Part shown: positions 54,414-62,991 of the stretch, one piece after another | How the letters are laid out: each line of letters begins with the position of its first letter | How positions within the stretch are numbered: the first letter of the stretch is position 1 | NCBI RefSeq assembly: GCF_000685235.1 | Contig: NZ_ARYH01000001.1 | Span: forward strand, 62,001 to 126,000 | Reading direction: 5' to 3' | Source: Hyphomonas adhaerens MHS-3 | GTDB taxonomy: Bacteria > Pseudomonadota > Alphaproteobacteria > Caulobacterales > Hyphomonadaceae | DNA: 64,000 bases | Position numbers and translations under genes: made by a program | The notes under the pieces: model-generated | Told to the model about the DNA's origin: nothing | Database searches by the model: none | The model's input: only the letters and a program-made list of their open reading frames with translations

Positions 54414-54796
54414 GGCTGCTTCCCCCGGATAAAACCGTTAACGGGAATTAGGCCATCGTTCATTTAATGTAGCATGAAGGACACGGGCGCCTCAAACCAC
54501 TTTCCACTCAAAAAAGATTAATTCCGATTACTCCAACGCTTTTCTGTAGAGTCTGTTCCAGACTCCGGTTTTTTTGAGGTATTTTCGCGCAAATCTTGCG
54601 CCAAATGGTCAAATTCCAGAATTAACCTATTGAAAAATTTAGAATAAGCGCACGCAATCCAAACGCGTGAACGAAATGTAATGCGCCATCCTGACGCGAA
54701 ATCGTGCATGTCCGCCCGCTTTTGACACACGCAAACGGCGAGAACCTTATCCCGGTTCCCGCCGCACGCGATCAATATACAACTTCCAGATGACGC
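54414..54796. other. Intergenic gap, AT-rich
   Basis: 383 nt between the LpxR-related gene and nrdA. It is AT-richer than its surroundings and holds a hairpin (54736-54764). A short open frame on the - strand (54518-54775) has no ribosome site or recognisable product. Confidence 0.5.
54736..54764 (-). terminator. Weak terminator-like hairpin after nrdA
   Basis: CGGCGAGAACC (54736-54746) pairs with GGTTCCCGCCG (54754-54764) with one mismatch or wobble. On the - strand it follows the nrdA stop by about 32 nt and leads into TTTGCGTG, so the poly-T is short. Confidence 0.4.
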
Positions 54797-56665
54797 CTAC
54801 TGGCAGGCGAGACACTCGTCATAATCGGTGTTCGGTGTCTCCATCTGCCCGGCTTCCGCCTTTTCGGAGCCCGCGAAGGCGGCCCGCTGGACCGACTTCG
54901 AGCGGCAGTAATAGAGTGACTTGAGCCCCTTCTCCCAGGCCGTCCAATGCAGCATGTGCAGGTCCCATTTGGCGATGTCACCCGGCAGGAACAGGTTCAG
55001 CGACTGCGACTGGCAGATGTAGGGCGTACGGTCGGCCGCCAGTTCCACAATCCAGCGCTGGTCAAGTTCGAAGGCCGTCTTGAACACGTCGCGCTCATGC
55101 TCGTCGAGGGCTTCCAGATGCTGGACCGAGCCTTCATGTTCCAGGATCGATGCCCAGGTTTCCGGCGTATTCAGGCCCTTGCTTTCCAGCAGGGTTTCAA
55201 GCTGCGGGTTCTTCACCGTGAAGGAGCCCGACAGGGTCTTGTGGGTGTAGACGTTGGCCGGGATCGGCTCGATGCCGGCCGAGGTGCCGCCACAGATGAT
55301 CGAGATCGACGCGGTCGGCGCAACGGCCATCTTGTGGCTGAAACGCGCCATCATGCCGGCGTCGCGTGCGTCTTCGCAGGGCCCGCGCTCTTTCGCGAGC
55401 TTCACCGATGCCGCATCGGCGCCCTTGCGCACGTCCTTGAAGATCTTCTCGTTCCAGACCTTCGCCATGGCGCTTTCCATGGAGACATTCATTTTCTGAA
55501 GGAAGGAGTGGAAGCCCATCACGCCGAGGCCAACGGACCGTTCGCGCTTGGCGGAATAGACCGCACGCTCCATTTCGGACGGCGCGCGCTCGATGAAGTC
55601 TTCCAGAACATTGTCGAGGAAGCGGAAAATGTCTTCCAGGAAGTTCTCGTCCTTGGACCATTCCAGATACTTCTCGGCATTCACCGAAGAGAGGCAGCAA
55701 ACGGCCGTCCGGTCTTCCCCGCGGTGATCGACACCGGTCGGCAGGGTGATTTCCGAGCAGAGGTTCGACTGCGTGACCTTGAGGCCCAGCTTGCGCTGGT
55801 GCGCCGGCATGGAATTGTTCACCGTGTCGGTGAACAGCAGGTAGGGCTCGCCGGTCTGCATGCGCAGCTCGAGGATCTTCTGCCACAGCTTGCGGGCATT
55901 GACCTTCTTCAGAACTTCGTTGGTCTTCGGCGAGATCAGGCCGAACTCTTCATCATTGCGGACGGCTTCCATGAAGGCGTCGGTGATGTTGAGACCGTGG
56001 TGCAGGTTCAGGGACTTGCGGTTGAAGTCGCCCGACGCCTTGCGGATTTCCAGGAACTCTTCGATTTCCGGGTGGTGGATGTCGAGATAGCAGGCAGCCG
56101 AGCCGCGGCGCAGGGAACCCTGCGAGATCGCCAGCGTCAGCGAGTCCATCACGCGGATGAACGGGATGATGCCGGAGGTCTGTCCGTTCTGGCCGACTTT
56201 CTCACCGATGGAGCGGACATTGCCCCAATAGGTGCCGATGCCGCCGCCATTGGACGCGAGCCAGACATTCTCTGTCCAGGTGCCGACGATGTCGTCGAGC
56301 GAGTCGCCAACCTGGTTGAGGAAGCAGGAGATCGGCAGGCCACGGTCCGCGCCACCATTCGACAGAACAGGCGTCGCCGGCATGAACCAGAGTTTCGACA
56401 TATAGTCATAAAGGCGCTGGGCGTGGGCCTGATCGTCGGCGAAGGCTTTGGAGACCCGTGCGAACATGTCCTGATAGGACTCGCCTGGCAGCAGATAGCG
56501 GTCTTCCAGCGTTTTCTTGCCGAATTCGGTGATGTTGGCATCGCGGCTGGAATCGGTGACGACCTCAATCGTCGAGACCACCCGCAACTGCGCATCTGCA
56601 CCCGACTTCGGCTTTCCCTTGCGGGTCGCGTTTTCAGTCACAGCGTTGGCGTTGGTTGCAGACAT
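54797..56665 (-). CDS. nrdA: Class Ia ribonucleotide reductase alpha subunit
   Basis: 622 residues, starting at ATG 56663-56665 after a GGAGG site. Catalytic cysteines are conserved: LPISCFLNQ, the thiyl-radical NLCSEITLP, and AVCCLSSVN, plus the radical-transfer tyrosines in SLYYCRSKS and the C-terminal ECLACQ pair that is recharged by thioredoxin. It lacks the N-terminal ATP-cone of E. coli NrdA (761 residues), so dATP feedback through that domain should be missing. It reduces NDPs to dNDPs with NrdB, encoded 12 kb away on the same strand. Regulated by an NrdR box at 56745-56760. Confidence 0.96.
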   Translation of the reverse strand: MSATNANAVTENATRKGKPKSGADAQLRVVSTIEVVTDSSRDANITEFGKKTLEDRYLLPGESYQDMFARVSKAFADDQAHAQRLYDYMSKLWFMPATPVLSNGGADRGLPISCFLNQVGDSLDDIVGTWTENVWLASNGGGIGTYWGNVRSIGEKVGQNGQTSGIIPFIRVMDSLTLAISQGSLRRGSAACYLDIHHPEIEEFLEIRKASGDFNRKSLNLHHGLNITDAFMEAVRNDEEFGLISPKTNEVLKKVNARKLWQKILELRMQTGEPYLLFTDTVNNSMPAHQRKLGLKVTQSNLCSEITLPTGVDHRGEDRTAVCCLSSVNAEKYLEWSKDENFLEDIFRFLDNVLEDFIERAPSEMERAVYSAKRERSVGLGVMGFHSFLQKMNVSMESAMAKVWNEKIFKDVRKGADAASVKLAKERGPCEDARDAGMMARFSHKMAVAPTASISIICGGTSAGIEPIPANVYTHKTLSGSFTVKNPQLETLLESKGLNTPETWASILEHEGSVQHLEALDEHERDVFKTAFELDQRWIVELAADRTPYICQSQSLNLFLPGDIAKWDLHMLHWTAWEKGLKSLYYCRSKSVQRAAFAGSEKAEAGQMETPNTDYDECLACQ

Positions 56666-56711
56666 GCGGCAGCCCTCCGGATCTATTGAAAATATAGGAA
56701 CTTCAGCCCCA

Positions 56712-56730
56712 AGCGCCAACATGTGGCGCT
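56712..56730. promoter_or_regulatory. Second, degenerate NrdR-type inverted repeat upstream of nrdA
   Basis: AGCGCCA (56712-56718) pairs perfectly with TGGCGCT (56724-56730) around ACATG. Its centre is 31.5 nt from that of the NrdR box at 56745-56760, the three-helical-turn spacing that tandem NrdR sites show. The sequence itself departs from the consensus. Confidence 0.4.
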
Positions 56731-56744
56731 CTCCGTCGTTCCTG

Positions 56745-56760
56745 ACACTACATATAGTGT
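56745..56760. promoter_or_regulatory. NrdR box upstream of nrdA
   Basis: ACACTACATATAGTGT is close to the NrdR consensus and differs at two positions from the box upstream of nrdB. It lies 79 nt upstream of the nrdA start. Confidence 0.85.
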
Positions 56761-57391
56761 CCGAAGGTTAACACTCGGTCAACGTGGTTTGTCCGCAAAC
56801 CTTCACATTCGCCGTGGAAATCTGGTTAACAAAGTCTAACCGGAAGCCTGAAAACTCAAGTGCCACGGGCCTTCTGGCCTGTGGAAATCACAGGTGAAAG
56901 CAGACCGTCGGACCGGGTGGCCGCCGAAAAATCGGGCATGCCCTGTTCAGCGGAAAAGCGGGAAAACCGGCCTGCTCACTATCCCTAGTAGGTGCCTGCT
57001 GGCGAACACACGCAGAAAACGATTCCTGAACACGCCGATTCCCTGATGAGGCGAGCCGGATGAGTCGCCCTGCCCCGCGGCAGGCGGGTCGGAAAGCCAT
57101 GTTCATTTATTGGATATGGAGAAGGAAGAAGGAGACAGGCGAGCGACCCGGGCGGAAAACTCGTTGGGGCTGCTCCGTTCCCGGCCTGACCCGGTTGGCG
57201 AGCGGCCCGTCCGCCACCTGCCTCCCGGGGGCTATATGCGCAGAGGCCGCCCCGGACGCAAGAGCCAGAGTGAGTCCATGCCATGCGCATACCGGACCAG
57301 GCCGGACGATAACGGACCATCAAATGCTGTTCTCCGCATCAGCCACATGCTAGCCATGACCTTTCTTGTTTAAAAATGGGAGGGTTTCTCA
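56761..57391. other. Intergenic gap between nrdA and the S9 peptidase
   Basis: About 630 nt. Besides the nrdA promoter end it contains a hairpin CCTGCC/GGCAGG at 57069-57084. No tRNA, riboswitch or convincing open frame was found. Confidence 0.5.
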
Positions 57392-59467
57392 ATGAGACAG
57401 AAACTGCTTGCGATGGCCGCGGTGGCCGCATTGCTGAGTGCAACGCCGGCTTTGGCGAAGGATGACGACGCCCCATCGAAACGCTTCACCGCCGAGCGCG
57501 TCTTCGACATGGAATACGCAACCGACCCGCAGGTCTCCCCGGATGGAAAGACCGTGGTCTATGTGCGCCATTCCATGGACAAGATGACCGACCGCGACAC
57601 GGGGCACCTCTGGTCCATCGACCTTGAGAGCGGCGCGCACCGTCCCCTGGTGACCGATGTCGCCGCCGCCCGCCCGCGCTGGTCGCCGGATGGTTCGCGC
57701 ATCATCTATATGTCGTCGAACGGCGAAGGCCCGGAGATGCGCCTTCTCTATCTCGACAGCGGCCGCAGCTTCTCGCTGGCCCAGTTCACCGAGGAGGGCC
57801 CGAGCCAGGCCGTCTGGTCGCCGGACGGCAAACAGGTCGCCTTCTCCATGTTCGTGAAGGGCGAGACACCGAGCTTCGCCAAGCCCCTCTCCCCGCCCGA
57901 AGGCGCCAAGTGGAATGAGGGCGTGAAGGTGATCAACGACCTCACCTTCCGGTTCGACGGTGCTGGCTATCTCAAGGATGGGGCCGAGCAGGTGTTCGTG
58001 CTGACCGTCGATGGCGGCACCCCGCGCCAGGTGACCTTTGAAGAGGCCGATCTCGGCGGGCCGCAATGGCTCGACAATGACACGCTGCTGGTCACCGGCA
58101 ATCTGGCCGAAGACCGGGACATGGACCCGGTCGAGAGCGAAATCTATACGGTTGAACTCGCCGACAATTCGATCAGCCCCCTGACCAGCCGCGATGGGCC
58201 GGACATCGGCCCGGTCGTCTCGCCGGACGGCAAGACCATCGCCTTCCGCGGCTATGACGATCACCTGAAGGCCTATGAGCAGGCCAATCTCTACCTGATG
58301 GATGCCGATGGCGGAAATGTGCGGGAACTCGCCGCGGACTTCCCGCTGGAATTCGGCAGCATCGCCTGGGCCCCGAACGGCAAGAGCCTGCTGGCCCTGT
58401 GCGAAGACCATGGCGTGCTGAGCGTCTATAATGTCGACCTCAACGGCAAGGTCAGCGAAGTCGTCACCAATGTCGGCGGCGCGTCCATTGGGCGCCCCTA
58501 TGCCGATGGCAGCTTCTCCGTCAGCGAAGGCCGCCGGCCGGTGATCGCCTACACGGCCGGTTTCTCCGACCGCCCGGCCGAGGTCGCCACGATCGGTGCC
58601 AATGGCAAGGACAACAAGGTGCTGACCGAACTCAACGCCGATGTCCTCCCCTTCCTCGATATGGCAACCGTGGAGGAACTCCACGTCGCCTCCAGCGCCG
58701 ATGGCCGCGAGATCGAGGCCTGGGTCGCCCTGCCGCCGGACTTCAAACCCGATGGCAGCTTCCCGATGATCCTGGAAATCCATGGCGGGCCATATGCGAT
58801 GTACTCGCCCTTCTTCGGCAGCGAGATCCAGCGCTATGCCGCCGAAGGCTATGTCACCGTGTGGAGCAATCCGCGCGGCTCGACCGGCTATGGGGAAGAG
58901 TTCGCCCAGCTGATCGACCTCGCCTATCCCGGCAATGACTATGACGACCTGATGAGCGTCGTCGATGACCTGGTCGCGAAGGATTATGTCGATGAGGATC
59001 GCCTGTTCATCACCGGCGGGTCCGGCGGCGGCATCCTGACAGCCTGGACCGTGACCAAGACCGACCGCTTCGCCGCGGCCGCCTCCATCAAGCCGGTGAT
59101 CAACTGGATGACGATGGCATTGGCCGGCGACATCTCCCAGTTCGTGCGCCGCCACTGGATCCGCGCCGACCCATGGTCTGATCCGGAAGCCTTCCTGAAA
59201 TTCTCGCCGATCCGCTATGTCGACAAGGTGACAACACCGACCATGATCATGGTCGGTGAGGAAGACTACCGCACGCCGGCCTGGGAAGCCGAACAGTTCT
59301 ACACTGCGCTGAAAATGAATGGTGTGGACACGGTCTATGTCCGCGTGCCGGGCTCGCCGCACTATATCGCCTCGCGCCCCTCCCGCCTGATCGCCAAGAC
59401 CGACAACATCATGGGCTGGTTCGCGAAATATGATCCGGCGAAGAAAAAGGATGCGGCGGAGGAGTAG
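57392..59467 (+). CDS. S9-family prolyl oligopeptidase / dipeptidyl peptidase-like
   Basis: 691 residues. Signal peptide (MRQKLLAMAAVAALLSATPALA), then a WD40-like beta-propeller with VSPDGKTVVYVRHSM and WSPDGSRIIYMSS repeats, then an alpha/beta hydrolase. The catalytic serine is in FITGGSGGGILTAW (GxSxGG), the acid in VGEEDYRTPAWEAE and the histidine in PGSPHYIASRPS. It is predicted periplasmic and should cleave dipeptides or short peptides. A GGGAGGG site precedes the ATG. Confidence 0.93.
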   Translation: MRQKLLAMAAVAALLSATPALAKDDDAPSKRFTAERVFDMEYATDPQVSPDGKTVVYVRHSMDKMTDRDTGHLWSIDLESGAHRPLVTDVAAARPRWSPDGSRIIYMSSNGEGPEMRLLYLDSGRSFSLAQFTEEGPSQAVWSPDGKQVAFSMFVKGETPSFAKPLSPPEGAKWNEGVKVINDLTFRFDGAGYLKDGAEQVFVLTVDGGTPRQVTFEEADLGGPQWLDNDTLLVTGNLAEDRDMDPVESEIYTVELADNSISPLTSRDGPDIGPVVSPDGKTIAFRGYDDHLKAYEQANLYLMDADGGNVRELAADFPLEFGSIAWAPNGKSLLALCEDHGVLSVYNVDLNGKVSEVVTNVGGASIGRPYADGSFSVSEGRRPVIAYTAGFSDRPAEVATIGANGKDNKVLTELNADVLPFLDMATVEELHVASSADGREIEAWVALPPDFKPDGSFPMILEIHGGPYAMYSPFFGSEIQRYAAEGYVTVWSNPRGSTGYGEEFAQLIDLAYPGNDYDDLMSVVDDLVAKDYVDEDRLFITGGSGGGILTAWTVTKTDRFAAAASIKPVINWMTMALAGDISQFVRRHWIRADPWSDPEAFLKFSPIRYVDKVTTPTMIMVGEEDYRTPAWEAEQFYTALKMNGVDTVYVRVPGSPHYIASRPSRLIAKTDNIMGWFAKYDPAKKKDAAEE

Positions 59468-59478
59468 GCCGCATTCAA

Positions 59479-59511
59479 GCGAGGGTTGCCATAAGGCTGG
59501 CACCCTCGCAT
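59479..59511 (+). terminator. Intrinsic terminator-like hairpin after the S9 peptidase
   Basis: GCGAGGGT (59479-59486) pairs with ACCCTCGC (59502-59509), with an inner GCC/GGC extension. The run after it is ATTCTCTCC, so the poly-U is weak. Confidence 0.55.
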
Positions 59512-59539
59512 TCTCTCCCCGGATGGAGGGACGTCCGGA

Positions 59540-61588
59540 ATGAAGACCGTTTCCGCAGTGACGCTCAGCGGTCTGGTAACCGTAGCAGCCGGTGTGCTGA
59601 CCTACATGGCCAGTGAAGACGCGGGCATCAGTATAGGCGTCTCAACCGGAATCGGCATTGTCAGTTTCGGGCTAACTCTCTTCTCAACCCTGACACAACC
59701 CCGGGTCCAGTCTGAAGATGACGCTGTCGCCGCACAGGGCAAGATACTGCAAGACGGCATTGAGGCCCAGCGCGCGACACGGGCTGAAGGAGCCGTCATT
59801 CGAGAAACTGTGCGGGAAGACGGTGAAGCCACCCGCAGCCTGATCCGCCAAGAGCTGGCCAAAATCGGTCAGGACAGCGGCCTCACCCCTAATCAGACCC
59901 GCGCGATCCTCGCCAGCTTCGGACACGAAAATGTTCCGGAGGAGATGTGGGAGACAAAGCTCCGGGAAAGTGCGGAACGGCTCGCTGAACTGGAAGCGCG
60001 CCTAAAAACGCTGACCAATGACGAACCCGAGATCGCCAATCTCCTGCGGCGTGCGGGCGACGCGATTGACGCGGCGGATTTCGAGACGGCAGATGCCTTG
60101 CTGGCAGAGGCAGAACAGCGCGATGTGGAGGCAGGCGAAATGCGGCTCACCCGCGCCGCGCGAAGCCGGGAACAGCGGGGGGACCTTGCCCGCTCATCCG
60201 GCAAATATGTCGAAGCCGCGGAACATTATGCGAAAGCCGCCAGCAGGGTTCAAAGTCTCGATCCGCTGGACTGGGCGCGCCTGAAACACAATCAGGGCCG
60301 CGTGCTTTGCGAACGTGGCCAGTTCGATCCGGAACCGCAGCTTCTCCTGCAATCGGTTGCCGCCTATCGCGAAGCACTAAAGGAGCGCACACGCGAGCGC
60401 GTCCCGCTGGACTGGGCCACGACCCAGAACAATCTCGGCAGTGCGCTATGGACCCTCGGCGAGCGCGGCGATGACGACGCCCTCGGTGAGGCCATCACTG
60501 CCTTTCGTGACGCCCTCAAGGAGCGCACACGCGAGCGCGTCCCACTGGACTGGGCCATGACTCAAAACAATCTCGGCGCCGCGCTCTTTACCCTCGGCAA
60601 GCGCGGCGACGACGACGCCCTTCGTGACGCCATCGCCGCCTATCGCGAAGCTCTCAAGGAACGCACACGCGAGCGCGTCCCGCTGGACTGGGCCGCGACC
60701 CAGAACAATCTCGGCAATGCGCTCCTGGCTTTCGGCAAGCGCGGCGATGACGTCGCCCTCCATGACGCCATCGTCGCCTATCGCGAAGCTCTCAAGGAAC
60801 GCACACGCGAGCGCGTCCCGCTGGACTGGGCCGCGACCCAGAACAATCTCGGCAATGCGCTCCTGGCTTTCGGCAAGCGCGGCGATGACGTCGCCCTCCA
60901 TGACGCCATCGTCGCCTATCGCGAAGCTCTCAAGGAACGCACACGCGAGCGCGTCCCGCTGGACTGGGCCGCGACCCAGAACAATCTCGGCAATGCGCTC
61001 CTGGCTTTCGGCAAGCGCGGCGATGACGTCGCCCTCCATGACGCCATCGTCGCCTATCGCGAAGCTCTCAAGGAACGCACACGCGAGCGCGTCCCGCTGG
61101 ACTGGGCCGCGACCCAGAACAATCTCGGCAATGCGCTCCAAGCCCTTGACGCGCGCGGCGATGACGACGCCCTTCGTGACGCCATCGCTGCCTATCGCGA
61201 AGCCCTCAAGGAGGGCACACGCGAGCGCGTCCCGCTGGACTGGGCCACGACCCAGAACAATCTCGGCAATGCGCTCACGACTCTCGGCGAGCGCGGCGAT
61301 GACGACGCCCTCGGTGAGGCCATCACTGCCTTTCGCGACGCCTTCAAGGAGCACACACGCGAGCGCGTCCCGCTGGACTGGGCCGCGACCCAGAACAATC
61401 TCGGCAATGCGCTCTGGACCCTCGGCGCGCGCGGCGATGAAGACGCCCTAGAACAGGCCAAAGAAGCGTACATGCTAGCACTGGAAGAGTGGACAGCTGA
61501 AAGGGCTCCCTACTACCATGAGATCGCTTCACAAAGCCTCGCCCGGGCCGAAGCACTGCTGGAGGAGCGGAAGAATGGCACAGACTGA
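59540..61588 (+). CDS. Membrane-anchored TPR protein with eight 46-residue repeats
   Basis: 682 residues. Two predicted membrane helices at about 4-24 and 29-51 are followed by a coiled coil (about 55-155), a short TPR region (165-260) and eight 46-residue repeats with the core RERVPLDWAxTQNNLGxAL and DALxDAIxAYREALKE, a TPR variant. Copies 3-5 are identical in protein and DNA. The C-terminal capping helix ends at NGTD. It probably acts as a scaffold on the inner membrane; partners are unknown. Its stop overlaps the globin-like start by 14 nt. Confidence 0.85.
   Translation: MKTVSAVTLSGLVTVAAGVLTYMASEDAGISIGVSTGIGIVSFGLTLFSTLTQPRVQSEDDAVAAQGKILQDGIEAQRATRAEGAVIRETVREDGEATRSLIRQELAKIGQDSGLTPNQTRAILASFGHENVPEEMWETKLRESAERLAELEARLKTLTNDEPEIANLLRRAGDAIDAADFETADALLAEAEQRDVEAGEMRLTRAARSREQRGDLARSSGKYVEAAEHYAKAASRVQSLDPLDWARLKHNQGRVLCERGQFDPEPQLLLQSVAAYREALKERTRERVPLDWATTQNNLGSALWTLGERGDDDALGEAITAFRDALKERTRERVPLDWAMTQNNLGAALFTLGKRGDDDALRDAIAAYREALKERTRERVPLDWAATQNNLGNALLAFGKRGDDVALHDAIVAYREALKERTRERVPLDWAATQNNLGNALLAFGKRGDDVALHDAIVAYREALKERTRERVPLDWAATQNNLGNALLAFGKRGDDVALHDAIVAYREALKERTRERVPLDWAATQNNLGNALQALDARGDDDALRDAIAAYREALKEGTRERVPLDWATTQNNLGNALTTLGERGDDDALGEAITAFRDAFKEHTRERVPLDWAATQNNLGNALWTLGARGDEDALEQAKEAYMLALEEWTAERAPYYHEIASQSLARAEALLEERKNGTD
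60375..61480 (+). repeat. Tandem 138-bp repeat array (eight units)
   Basis: Eight successive 138-nt units encode the TPR repeats. Units starting at 60661, 60799 and 60937 are identical to each other over all 138 nt, so they reflect very recent duplication; the other units diverge by several bases. The array is in frame, so copy-number changes keep the gene intact. Confidence 0.85.
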
Positions 61589-61982
61589 TCTCCTCACAGA
61601 CAGCCTCACCCTGCTCTCTGAGCGGGCCGGGGACGTGACGGGCCTCGTCTATGCACGGCTCTTCGCGGCCTATCCGGAGCTGGAAGACCTGTTCCTGATG
61701 GATACGGATGGCGGGGTGCGCGGCTCGATGCTGTCTCAGGCGTTCGAGTGCCTGATGGACCTCGCCGAAGGGCCCGGCACGATGGCGGAGACGGTGATCC
61801 GGTCGGAACGCGTCAATCACGACACGTATGACGTACCGGCCGGCATGTTCGAGGTGTTCTTCGACATCATCCGGGATGTGACGAAAGAAGTGGCGGGCAG
61901 TGACTGGTCGCCGTTGATGGAGGCTGCGTGGGCATCAGTCCTTGCCGATGCGTCGCGCCTCTCCCAGCCCCTGCCCGCCTGA
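61575..61982 (+). CDS. Globin-like protein
   Basis: 135 residues. The pattern VTGLVYARLFAAYPELEDLF, SMLSQAFECLMDL and VNHDTYDVPAGMFEVFFDII with WSPLMEAAWASVL resembles a single-domain haemoglobin; the histidine in VNHDTYDV would be the proximal haem ligand. The start is ATG 61575, inside the end of the TPR gene (14-nt overlap), so the two proteins are very probably translated together. The globin may bind haem and sense or scavenge O2 or NO. Confidence 0.75.
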   Translation: MAQTDLLTDSLTLLSERAGDVTGLVYARLFAAYPELEDLFLMDTDGGVRGSMLSQAFECLMDLAEGPGTMAETVIRSERVNHDTYDVPAGMFEVFFDIIRDVTKEVAGSDWSPLMEAAWASVLADASRLSQPLPA

Positions 61983-62029
61983 AGCGCCAGCGGCCCTGCC
62001 TTTGACCGCGGCGCCCCATCCGGAAAGTT

Positions 62030-62215
62030 CTAATCGTTGGCGGGCGACTCATCGCGCCGGCGCGTCTTGCCGACGCCGATCACCATGCCGAGGCCAAACA
62101 GCGTAAACGCGCCGACGGCAATCCAGCTCGGTTCGATCCCGAGCAGGAAGGCCCCATAGGCGAGCCCCGCGATAAAGATCACGAAGCCGATCAGATACAG
62201 AGAAAAAGACGACAA
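62030..62215 (-). CDS. Small two-helix membrane protein
   Basis: 61 residues with two hydrophobic helices (LIGFVIFIAGLAYGAFLL and AVGAFTLFGLGMVIGV) and a basic C-terminus (KTRRRDESPAND). It begins at a TTG (62213-62215) with a GGGAG sequence 8 nt upstream; no ATG is available in frame. Unknown function; may be a membrane-interacting small protein. It lies downstream of the LysE gene on the same strand. Confidence 0.6.
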   Translation of the reverse strand: MSSFSLYLIGFVIFIAGLAYGAFLLGIEPSWIAVGAFTLFGLGMVIGVGKTRRRDESPAND

Positions 62216-62292
62216 GACTTGCGCTCCCGGTTTTTTGTTATTCCAGGAACAAACGCCTCACATGCCGTCCGGTTCCGCCCGGACTGATGCGG

Positions 62293-62919
62293 TCAGTGCA
62301 CGGCAAGGTCGCCTGATGTCAGGATCGGCCACAGGGTGGCGACCAGCAACAGCGACGCCGTGACGTTGAAGACGCGCAGACGCAAAGGGCTGTGCAGGAA
62401 CCGCCGCACCTGCGTGCCCATGACTGCCCAGGTCGAGGTGCTCAGCAGGCTGATCCCGGCAAACACGCCTGCCATGATCGCCAGGCTGATGAAGGGATGC
62501 CCGGGCAGCGTGTAGGCGCTGATCGCCGTCAGGGCCATGGCCCAGGCCTTCGGATTGACCCATTGGAACGCCGCCGCCTGCAGGAAGCTGAAGGGCTTGC
62601 CGGCGGAGGCATCCAAAGCCGAATCCGGCGGCGGCGCAGCATTGGCGATCTTCCAGGCAAGGTAGAGAAGATAGGCCGCGCTCACCCCTTTCAGGGCGAC
62701 GAGCGCCACAGGAAACAAATCGAAGACCCTCGCCAGTCCAAGGCCGACCAGCACGATCATCAGCGTGAAGCCGACGGTCACGCCGGCCATGTGCGGCAAG
62801 GTCCGCTTCAGGCCGAAATTCGTGCCGGATGCCATCAGCATCAGATTGTTCGGCCCCGGCGTGATGGAGGCGATGAAGGCGAAAACGAAAAGTGCGAGGA
62901 GGAGTTCAAACGGCATCAT
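62293..62919 (-). CDS. LysE-family amino acid exporter
   Basis: 208 residues with about six membrane helices. The start MMPFELLLALFVFAFIASITPGPNNLMLM is the LysE/RhtB N-terminal signature with TPGPN. It should export an amino acid or related compound. An Lrp/AsnC regulator is divergent 72 nt away, the usual arrangement in which the regulator controls export. Two adjacent ATGs (62917-62919 and 62914-62916) are possible starts. Confidence 0.92.
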   Translation of the reverse strand: MMPFELLLALFVFAFIASITPGPNNLMLMASGTNFGLKRTLPHMAGVTVGFTLMIVLVGLGLARVFDLFPVALVALKGVSAAYLLYLAWKIANAAPPPDSALDASAGKPFSFLQAAAFQWVNPKAWAMALTAISAYTLPGHPFISLAIMAGVFAGISLLSTSTWAVMGTQVRRFLHSPLRLRVFNVTASLLLVATLWPILTSGDLAVH

Positions 62920-62930
62920 CCCGCAACTTT

Positions 62931-62959
62931 ATGCGAGCATTGGCGCAATGTGCTTGCAT
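62931..62959. promoter_or_regulatory. Operator candidate between LysE and Lrp genes
   Basis: ATGCGAGCA (62931-62939) and TGCTTGCAT (62951-62959) form an inverted repeat with 8 of 9 matching positions and an 11-nt spacer. It fills the intergenic gap of the divergent LysE/Lrp pair. Confidence 0.5.
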
Positions 62960-62991
62960 ATTCACCTGCCCGGAGACTAATTTCACAATCC

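Noticed and set aside
54518-54775. Open frame of 85 codons downstream of nrdA
   Set aside because: It contains the nrdA terminator-like hairpin and no ribosome site; amino-acid composition is unconvincing.
56825-56839. TTAACAAAGTCTAAC, a CtrA-like half match upstream of nrdA
   Set aside because: Only one of two TTAA half sites is intact, so it is not counted as a CtrA site.
57043-57095. CTGATGA followed by GAAA, suggestive of a hammerhead ribozyme core
   Set aside because: The bases directly after CTGATGA do not pair with those directly before GAAA, and no stem III or cleavage site is evident.
57389-59503. Long open frame on the - strand opposite the S9 peptidase (about 700 codons), and similar long frames opposite glnD, SulP and CPA2 genes
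   Set aside because: They are mirror frames of GC-rich real genes, with no recognisable domain, no ribosome site and composition typical of antisense translation.
60375-61480. Regular repeat array considered as CRISPR or minisatellite
   Set aside because: Units are contiguous, 138 nt, in frame and coding for TPR repeats; no spacers and no cas genes.
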